Below are positions 56,127 through 64,000 of a stretch of 64,000 bases of DNA, piece by piece. Below the pieces are notes generated by a model. The model was not told where the DNA came from. It saw only the letters and a program-made list of their open reading frames with translations, and did no database searches. Positions within the stretch are counted from its first letter, which is position 1; the number at the start of each line of letters is the position of its first letter. Where the stretch lies: the NCBI RefSeq assembly GCF_014805685.1, contig NC_060885.1, forward strand, positions 27,880,132 to 27,944,131. The letters run 5' to 3'. The stretch is from Silurus meridionalis. Its lineage: Eukaryota > Chordata > Actinopteri > Siluriformes > Siluridae. Position numbers and translations under genes: made by a program.

Positions 56127-58562
56127 CAGGATCAAACTAAAAAATTAGGATTGACACCTGGATTGTGTTTCAGGTTTTTGAAAAAGTGTTAATCAGTGAA
56201 CTACATCTGAAACTCTTTTGTGTGATGATGCCAAAAACCCCCTTGAAACTCGCATCACCTGAGGTTAACACTGTGGAGCTGCAGCGAATGTGAAGTTTTC
56301 CACACAGCTGGAGAAAGACCTGGAGCATCCCCCGAGCCGAGTCTCCTCACGGCTGCGCTGATCTCCACGGCCCACTCGTCTCGCTCCTCCCGAGAACATG
56401 CCTCTAGGAAGTACTCCGACAAAGTGTTGGTCTTCAGCCTTATGACCAGCTGTTACACAGCGAACACAGCTGTTACAACACCATTGACACTGGAGACTCC
56501 TTACACTAACATACAGCCTAAGAAACATCCTCAGCATGTCATTCAATAGTTAAATAAATGTTGTCATGTCTCTATGGGTATCCCTGTCCACTAAATACGT
56601 GCCACAACAAGCTCAATTATGAATAACCACTGGTTGCTGTGGAGCCCAAGCAATTAAATATACAAACACACACCATGTTCCTGACAAGCCAGAGCAGAGT
56701 ACTGCACACACAGCACATTTAATATGACTATGTATTGGAGTAGAGGAACTTTAAATGCCTGCAGCTGTAAATTACACGAGGACACACACCCTGACTAAGA
56801 TTCCCTATTGTAGGTTTTATAATCAAAACGAAATGACAGGTAATAACCATTATGCTTTTTTAACTTATATATATTTAATCTCCTGTCCAAGTGGTGTAAT
56901 TAAATCCCTGCAAAATAAACGTACAGTAATTCCCCCAATTAATTGTGAATCATTAATTGCAGCATACATATTTTGTCCTATTATCTTACAGGTCTGTTCT
57001 CGTATTCCAGGTAAGGACAGGTGATCTCGCAGGCCTGTAATGGGATGCTCCCTCTGTGACACGAGTCCCTTTTCCCTCCTTCAAACCTGTAGTAAAGCAG
57101 CTGCTCAGCTTTCAGGACGAACCATCGAACTTTCCAGTTGTGAACCACATGACCCTGATGAGAAATATAAAGAAAAAGTTTTACCACACCTTACCACAGT
57201 GCTGATTAGCTCTGTTTTCTGATTAGTCACAAGGTGTTGATGCATTGGCTACGAATCACAGGTTTACATTAATGCACTGCACCCTCATTCATAGGGACTT
57301 AACTAAGAATAATAAAGTATTCATAATAAGCTGTGTTATAAGAACATTTAAGCTGTGCTAATAAGCATTTAAGATGTGTTAATAAGCATTGAAGATGTGT
57401 TCATAAGCTGTAATAAACTGTGTTAATAAGCATTTAAGATGTGTTAATAAGCATTTAAGATGTGTTCATAAGCTGTAATAAACTGTGTTAATAAGCATTT
57501 AAGATGTGTTCATAAACTGTAATAAACTGTGTTAATAAGCATTTAAGATATGTTAATAAGCTGTAATAACCTGTGTTAATAAGCATTTAAGATGTGTTCA
57601 TAAACTGTAATAACCTGTGTTAATAAGCATTTAAGATGTGTGAATAAGCTGTAATAAGATGTGTTAATAAGCATTTAAGATGTGTTAATAAGCATTTAAG
57701 ATGTGTTAATAAGCTGTAATAACCCGTGTTAATAAGCATTTAAGATGTGTTAATAAGCTGTAATAAGTGGTGTTAATAAGCATTTAAGATGTGTTAATAA
57801 GCATTTAAGACGTGTTAATAAGCTGTAATAACCCGTGTTAATAAGCATTTAAGATGTGTTAATAAGCTGTAATAAGTGGTGTTAATAAGCATTTAAGATG
57901 TGTTAATAAGCTGTAATAAGCTGTGTTAATAAGAATATTTTTTTGTTGCGGTGACATTTATTTAACATATATTTATGAGAGGAGTCTCCAGTTTCAGAGC
58001 TTTGTATCAGTTTAACTTTTTTGTAACTTGTTATTTTGTGTTTTCTTCGTAATATAACAGGACGAGGGTTTTTTATGGTCTTGTCAAATTCAAAAGAGAG
58101 AAAATTTGAGGCAGGTGAGTGTTCAGCGCCGCTATGCTGTTAGTGAGAACTAGAACTGACTTTAAGTCGGCATTAAATGTAAACAGGTAAAAGTTTAATT
58201 ATTTAAGTGAATAAAAACAATTGTTACTCCGATTGAAAGACCTTGAAAGAGGTTAAAAGTGGTTATAGAAATCTTCATATCATCCAAGTCACTGAGCTTT
58301 AAACAGTCAGTGTTTTCCTGTACTGTAATAGCACAACACAGTGTTTCCTATACTTTTTTACATGACAAGCTGAGAGTCTGCATGTTCCTTAAAATATTTA
58401 TTCTGCTCGAGCTCAGAATCCAGTAAACACTCAGTGAAAGGTAAAGAAAAACATTCAGGATCTCCGGTAAAACATCTTCCACATTATTCAAGTATAAAAA
58501 TCACGACTTACCCTCTTAACCAAAAAACCTTCTTTCAGGACGGAGTGGTTCTGCGTGTCCAT
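53931..58562 (-). CDS. plek2: Pleckstrin-2; nine coding exons, complete, 359 aa
   Basis: Phosphoinositide-binding adaptor that moves to the plasma membrane and reorganises actin; in mammals it is widely expressed and marks erythroid cells. Exons, high to low: 58562-58512, 57154-56990, 56449-56259, 56071-55980, 55734-55547, 55460-55359, 55180-55097, 54361-54283, 54058-53931, with phases matching. PH1 (about 8-108): VLKEGFLVKR, GHVVHNWKVRWFVLKAEQLL, CPYLEYENRP, EYFLEACSREERDEWAVEI. DEP (about 140-225): GSAVVDWLVFTQLALTR, EQFLDDSTALYSFAESFKK. PH2 (about 248-355): KRGYLIKQGHNVKNWKVRLF, FLHYYNPSK, VGGFSLRGCLISSLDDNGVP, GNLFKIITQRDIHYFFQA. These words follow human PLEK2 rather than PLEK, which has a longer phosphorylated linker. 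Human is 353 aa. Confidence 0.96.
54550..54597. repeat. (GT)n microsatellite in plek2 intron 7
   Basis: About 24 GT units. Confidence 0.95.
55738..55783. repeat. (CA)n microsatellite at the plek2 exon 5 acceptor
   Basis: The sense strand is (TG)n running straight into GTAG| at 55735. Confidence 0.95.
55913..55954. repeat. (GT)n microsatellite downstream of plek2 exon 4
   Basis: The sense strand is (AC)n, starting about 25 nt after the exon 4 donor. Confidence 0.95.
56079..56124. repeat. (CA)n microsatellite at the plek2 exon 4 acceptor
   Basis: The sense strand is (TG)n, ending TGTGTATATCAG| at 56072. Confidence 0.95.
57190..57300. repeat. Repeat relic shared with 51640-51740
   Basis: TTCTGATTAGTCACAAGGTG, TTTACATTAATGCACTGCAC and intervening words parallel TTCTGATTGGTCAGAAGGTG and TTTACATACCGCAATGCACT near 51655-51715. 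This suggests two old copies of one interspersed repeat. Confidence 0.5.
57331..57930. repeat. 600-bp minisatellite in plek2 intron 1
   Basis: More than 20 blocks of TTAATAAGCATTTAAGATGT alternate with GTTAATAAGCTGTAATAA-type blocks, giving a higher-order unit of about 40-60 bp. It is diverged at single positions (ATGTGTT/ATGTGTG, CCTG/CTTG). There is no protein meaning. Confidence 0.93.
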
Positions 58563-58621
58563 TCCTGCTGATTTCTGCTGTTCTGACAAACCGACAAGTG
58601 TTTTTATAGCCAGGAGGAAAC

Positions 58622-58628
58622 TGAGTCA
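58622..58628. promoter_or_regulatory. AP-1-like site upstream of plek2
   Basis: TGAGTCA (in CTGAGTCATC) lies 60 bp upstream of the plek2 start codon. A consensus match only. Confidence 0.35.
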
Positions 58629-59289
58629 TCGTCCCTCCACGCCCCGCACGCCTCAGGGCTCAGATACGACCTCCAGGTAAGGATAAATACAAACACAGGG
58701 CAGGAGTGGCAGCAGGAAGTGCTTTCCTAATGGGGTGAAGAATCTGCAGGGTGGAGCGAGGATCTAAAGCAGCACACTTCTTACTCTGGAACTCCATATC
58801 TTATTTGTCTTTACGCATCAATAAAAAAACACACTTTTTTTTTATGATACGGATTTCACCTGAACCTCTCAAGTAAATAATTACCTGATTCAGGTGTGAG
58901 ATTTACACATGAGATGTTCAGGCACTTCACAGTTTTAAATTCACACGATTTTTTTTTCATGTGTTATGTTACCTTCCCGACAGTAATTATTTTGTCACGT
59001 CAATTTGAGGACATGCTGCAACACACTTCAGATCACAAATATTTCCACTTGACATTAATGTGATTTTGTGTGTGTGTGTGTGTGTGTGTGTATAATTCAG
59101 TGAACATTCAACATTTTGAATGGAATGATATAACTGAAAGTTGGTCTCATTTGTAAGTTTCAATAATTTAAACTCACACAACATGCGTATGTAATGTTCA
59201 AGCATGACCTGCACATACGTGGTCTAATAGACCTTTGACTCTTTAGCAATGACATTATGAGGTGCTCCCTTTAAACTTTCACTTGAGGA

Positions 59290-59510
59290 CAAGTACAAGT
59301 TCGATGCCCGGTCAGGGAACCAACCCCGGCCATTAGGGTTTCACAAGCCAGTGCACTCTTAGTGCCGGTCCCAAGCCCGGATAAATGGGGAGGGTTGCGT
59401 TAGGAAGGGCATCCAGCGTAAAAACGTGTGCCAAATCGAACATGCGGATGAATAATACGGATGATCCGCTGTGGCGACCCCTAATGGGAGAAGCCAAAAG
59501 AAAGATCGAA
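59290..59510 (+). mobile_element. SINE with tRNA-Glu-like 3' half and LINE-type tail
   Basis: AGTTCGATGCCCGGTCAGGG followed by AACC matches the T-arm (B box) and 3' acceptor end of tRNA-Glu. It leads into a body with AGCCCGGATAAATGGGGAGG, GTTGCGTTAGGAAGGGCATC and CGCTGTGGCGACCCCTAATG, wording found in fish L2-type LINE/SINE tails. The 5' tRNA half is absent here. Confidence 0.65.
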
Positions 59511-61233
59511 TAGTTCAATAAAAAGTATGACATTTGCCTTTAAAATTTAGTAAAGTAAAAGTCTCCCCAAATGGAAATAAAGAATTACTTTGTTACCGTC
59601 CATCGCTGCACACTGAATACTTACAACTTTACCCTGATAAACACTGTTCTGCATTTACAATTACTGCATTCATCATGTATTTTATGGTTGTATTCTACTG
59701 TTCATTAAACCATTGCTAAAACAATGCTAATGGTGGTGGACTTTTTCACAACTCTGTACATTGAAAGGGATTTTGTTTGTATATACAGTGTGACGAGACT
59801 GAATAAGAAGTCAACAGGTTAAAAGACTTTTTGAAAGTTTGTTGAGGAAGACAGGATAGAGGTGCTAGCATCTCCTTCGCATGTGTTCAGGTTTAGCCTG
59901 TGATGTGTGTTTTTTTTTTTCATTATTAGAAATGTACATAATCGACATAAGCTGTTTAAAGTGTTTGCTCTCTGTGGTGGAACAGCCAGTGCTCTTCTAA
60001 TGTGGGTGAAAAGAAATGAAAACACATGAAAAAAGAAACACACTGGCTCCTGTTTCAAGGAGTGAGAAAAGAGAATTAACTGATTTTTTAGCATTTAAAA
60101 AGCTAGCTACCACCTATACATGATGCTAATTAGCCAGCCATATTTGCTACCAGGCTATATAAGCATAATTTTTTATGAGATTAAACAATGAGAAAAAAAC
60201 TCATTATACTACTATAGGCTACTATACTACATATACTGTAAGCTAGCAATAAATTCAAGGACTTTTAGTCACAATGAAATCCTTAATCCTTATCATGGCT
60301 TTGATAAAAAAGTACTTTAATCACTACATTCAGCAGAATAATTCATTTTTTAGACACGTGTACATTTACAGACAGACAGACAGCAGAAAATGACGGGACA
60401 GACACCTCGCCATTTTTTCATGAGTCACAGTAAATCACACTGAGTCACAGACATCCCGACGGCCAAATCACAATCTGAGTCACAACAGACTGCTTACAGC
60501 AGACTGGATGACTATTTAGGGAGAAATTACAAAAGCAAAAACACCATGGTTACCAATATAACTATCTACATAAACAACACAAAAAATATTCAACATTGTG
60601 AATAATCTAAACTTTTCGATTTATATTTGAATGGTGTTTCAGGATAATACATCGGATATATATTAAGTCCTGTTGCTGTTGTGGTTAAAATCAGCTGATA
60701 TTTTCTTAATTTTTGATAAGAAATGCTTATTCATGTAATTCCTGACATTTTGTAGAGCTTAATTAATGAGTTCAGACATTTGGATCCCAAGCCATATGAT
60801 TCCTTTAAAAATTAACTTTTTAGATAAAATATATATATATAAAAGCTATTGCAAATTTTTTCTATTTTTTTCGAATGAAAAAATCTTAATTTCACTTCAC
60901 TAGTGTAGTTTTCTAGGTTAATACTAATTATATAACTATAAATAACGTCTGTACTACAAACCTTTTTCGTTTCACTACAAAATCATATATTTATTTTCCA
61001 TATAGACTGTGGTTTTGGCTGCGCTTGAAATATAACGGTTTAAAGTAAATGTAAATCCATCGATTGGCGGAGTGAACAAGCTGTAGTTTTTATTGCCGCT
61101 AGAGGGCGACAAAGACCTGCGATAACATTCACACAGACTTCGTGAGCATGAAGACTAAAACATAATTACTCATACAAAAATAAATAATGAATTTCTTTCA
61201 CCTTCTGTATAAGCTACTATTTAAATGTAATTA

Positions 61234-61235
<2 letters not shown>

Positions 61236-61285
<50 letters not shown>

Positions 61286-61383
61286 GGTGGGGTGGGAGTA
61301 TCCTTGGTGGGAAATTCAGATCCTGCAAATACAGTGGTGAACCAGGACACAACCCTAAACCTCTTTTGATTAAAAGTACTGTT

Positions 61384-61476
<93 letters not shown>
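61236..61476. repeat. Facing (GT)n and (CA)n microsatellites
   Basis: (GT)n at 61236-61283 and (CA)n at 61387-61476, 103 bp apart. The two runs are complementary and could pair into a long hairpin. Confidence 0.95.
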
Positions 61477-61477
<1 letters not shown>

Positions 61478-63105
61478 CCTATTTATCAGCAAAATCAGAA
61501 ACCTTTGAAATCTAATTGATTAACGTTACACACATATTTGTGTCTGTGTGTGTGTGTGTGTGTGTGTGTAAATTTAAGTGAGGTGTGTTTCTAGTAGTAA
61601 CCATTAACTCTGTTCAAATAGCCTTTACGTCAGTTATAAAAAAAAAAAAAAAAAGCTTCCAGGATGCAGACACACACTATCAAATCACCTCTGTATGAAT
61701 AACACACCTACACACATTATGATATATGCGCACACACACATGCGCACACACACTCAAGTGTTTAAAAAAAAGTAGTTTAAAGTATAAAAGTACATTAAGC
61801 CAGTGTATTGAATTTTAACTTAGTATTAAGTTTTTTTTGTGTATTAAGATTAAGGATCAGTGCAATCTGTGCAAAGTATTGGCACCCCTGTGCAAAGTAT
61901 TGGCACCCCTGTCCTGGCCAACAATGGAAAGCTCCACCCCCAGGCCCACCACAAAGTTTTGCTTTAGGGGTAAAGAATTATAAAAAAAAAAAAATCTAAA
62001 TTGCCAGACATGACAGACAATCATAACATTTGTGTGTATTGACACACATCAGTACATGACCGTTTCTAGAATAATGCTGCACGTTGTTCAGAAACTCTAG
62101 CATCGTCCTGTTTTATTTCCCACAACACTTTACACACACATCTGATCCAGCAGTAGCAGACGTGATGTCCAGTTTGCAAAAAATATAGTAATAATCAAGC
62201 ATTGATAAAATCCAAAAATATAGACAAAAATGTCAGTTATATAGCATTAAAGATGTAACAACTATCTAGTGCTGTAGGTAAACAGGACATTAGTTTTTGT
62301 GCACAATGAAACGGTCATTTAAAGCTAATTTGAGGAAACACAGATTACATATTTTGTTAGAGACATTACAGTGAAGTGGAACATTTCAGCCTTACAAACA
62401 AGTGTTTCTTTGTCCTCTCTCTCCCTCTCTCTCTCTCATTCTCAGTTGCCCTAAAACAGATTGAATTTTCTTTCAACTCCATCTGTTCATTTAACTACAA
62501 AAAAAAGTGTGTCAGCCGTCTGTGACCCAGAAACAAGGGCTCTGGAGTTTTAGGACTCTCTATGTGAAGCTCTGGCATGGCAGCTCTTTCTCTCAGAAAA
62601 CTGCACATCTTCCCACATCATCAAACTGACAAACATCTAATTCCTCATCATAGCATCCGCTTCATTATCAGCAGGAAACCGATATGAATACTATATAAAT
62701 AGTTTTATAATAGTTAAATTCAACACTTTAATACGTGTTTTCTGCGTTTGTGGTCGAGTTTTAAAAAAGCAAAAAACATGACATGTACTGAGGCCACACC
62801 CACTTTATTACTACTGACGAGCATAACGGCCACACCCTAATCTGAGAAACTCATTGTTAATAATGAACACTGTGCAGACGTCTGGCACTGTCATGTAAAT
62901 ATTTGTGATAATACTTTGTTCTGTAAATCTATACAGCCTTTGTTTAAATAATTCTAGACACAGAATAAAGTACAGTGTTAACCAAAGCAGAAAACCAACA
63001 CAAAGTATATACAGAATGTACTGTACCTATAAAAACCAGCAAGTTACGAATCTTTCAATAAAAATTGCTAATCAACCGTAAAATTATTAGCATGTTCATG
63101 GCAAC

Positions 63106-63106
<1 letters not shown>

Positions 63107-63161
<55 letters not shown>
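63107..63161. repeat. (AT)n microsatellite
   Basis: About 27 AT units. Confidence 0.95.
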
Positions 63162-63166
<5 letters not shown>

Positions 63167-63324
63167 TTTATTTTTAATTTTAGCGGCACTAATTTTAATC
63201 ATTTTATTAATATTTAAATATTTAGCATGCCATTTTTTATAATAAAGTGTTCTTCATTAATAGTGATGCCTTCATAATTCTCACATGTACTTTTACAGCA
63301 CAGTGATGTGCTTACTTCGAATTT

Positions 63325-63485
63325 CCCAGTGATGGGAAGTCTCAGAACACAAGGTTAGCCATGATACAGCACTTCTGGAGCACAGAGGGTTAAGGGCCTT
63401 GCGCAGGAGAGTGGCAGCTTGTTTATACTGGGACGTGAAAACCTGACCAGTAGCACAGAGCCTTAACCATTGAGCTACCACTTTC
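63325..63485 (-). mobile_element. tRNA-derived SINE
   Basis: On the minus strand: AAAGTGGTAGCTCAATGGTT (A box), GGTCAGGTTTTCACGTCCCA (B-box region), then AAGCTGCCACTCTCCTGCGC and AAGGCCCTTAACCCTCTGTG. This is the best-preserved copy of the SINE body also seen at 6190-6340. Confidence 0.7.
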
Positions 63486-63824
63486 CCATCTAAATTGGTG
63501 TACAATAGAAATAATAAGCGAATTAAATTCAATAATCAGTCAAATGAAATCACAGTAACTAATCGGCAGTGATATAATTGAAAGCCAATCAATCTGCATT
63601 CGAATGAATTAGAATTCATATACAGAAATTGTACAATGTAGGATAGAAACTTCTTTTTCTTTTTCATCATTAATGTCAGATTTCCTGTGCAGTTACATTT
63701 GTATGTGTCCAGTTTCCATAAATTAGGCACAGTTTACAAATATGTGTATGTGTGTATGTGTATGTGTACTGCTCCTGTCCCATGTCCACTGTAGGGTGCA
63801 CACCCAGTCAACCTGTTTGCCTTT

Positions 63825-63863
<39 letters not shown>

Positions 63864-63865
<2 letters not shown>

Positions 63866-63946
63866 GAGTGGCTCAGTCTGTGCCATGCCGTAACCACTTT
63901 CTCTGGGTGTGTGATGGAGTCGGTCCACTGCTCTACAGCCTCCGGT
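63864..63946 (+). CDS. Possible internal exon of an unidentified gene at the right edge
   Basis: A (TC)n tract ending CTCTCTCAG| is followed by 83 nt open in one frame (starting GVAQSVPCRNHFLWVCDGVG) and a donor-like CTCCG|GTGATG. I do not recognise the peptide, and the window ends before another exon could confirm it. The pyrimidine tract may be a plain microsatellite that mimics an acceptor. Confidence 0.25.
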
Positions 63947-64000
63947 GATGAGCTATCAAAACCCAGGACGACCTGCATGCAAACAAATGTACACATGCAT

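Larger units (their letters stand above)
58563..63863. other. Spacer right of plek2; repeats, no gene recognised
   Basis: Over 5 kb of A/T-rich sequence. Identified pieces: a SINE with a tRNA-Glu-like head remnant (59290-59510), (GT)n (59066-59092), a facing (GT)n/(CA)n pair (61236-61476), (GT)n (61548-61568), (AT)n (63107-63161) and a minus-strand SINE (63325-63485). Nothing else could be supported. Confidence 0.5.

Noticed and set aside
57331..57930. CRISPR-like regular repeats
   Set aside because: The repeats are degenerate, lack unique spacers and lie in an intron of a vertebrate gene; this is a minisatellite.
61221..61475. Cys-Val and Thr-His repeat open frames over GT/CA runs, here and at many other places
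   Set aside because: They are translations of dinucleotide microsatellites in several frames and are not genes.

Overview
This window is nuclear DNA from a ray-finned fish, almost certainly a teleost. Genes are split by GT-AG introns and the proteins align with vertebrate families. Introns and spacers are full of dinucleotide and trinucleotide microsatellites, decayed Tc1/mariner copies, a Tigger-like element and tRNA-derived SINE pieces. Gene content recalls human 14q24 (ARG2, VTI1B, RDH11/12, ZFYVE26, PLEK2), with KCNF1 and LGALSL, which lie on human chromosome 2, on the flanks. I cannot name the species. All identifications come from reading translations against remembered family sequences; no database search was run.

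Layout. 1-873 (-): N-terminal half of the Kv5.1 modulatory subunit KCNF1, cut by the window edge. 874-4260: spacer with a 105-bp tandem duplication. 4264-11965 (+): complete eight-exon mitochondrial arginase-2 with a TATA-type promoter. 13573-16267 (-): complete six-exon SNARE VTI1B. 16268-17050: shared divergent promoter with ZNF143-type motifs. 17051-22585 (+): complete seven-exon RDH11/12-type retinol dehydrogenase with a dead Tc1 copy and a MITE in its introns. 22586-25941: spacer. 25942-45880 (-): the whole 40-coding-exon ZFYVE26 (spastizin) gene, about 2,493 residues, with a FYVE zinc finger and several intronic transposons. About 46767-46870: its 5' noncoding exon and promoter. 48418-51429 (+): four-exon galectin-related protein LGALSL. 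53931-58562 (-): nine-exon pleckstrin-2. 58563-64000: mostly repeats, with one possible exon near the right edge.

The genes do not form an operon or pathway. Two themes recur. VTI1B (late endosome fusion) and ZFYVE26 (endosome, autophagy and lysosome reformation) both act in endolysosomal traffic. Many splice sites sit directly beside CA/TG or CT repeats. I found no CRISPR array, phage, bacterial island or clearly new gene system. The most interesting points are the complementary repeats that flank a pleckstrin-2 exon, the promoter motifs, a SINE family with a tRNA-Glu-like head, and an ambiguous splice junction just before the FYVE domain.
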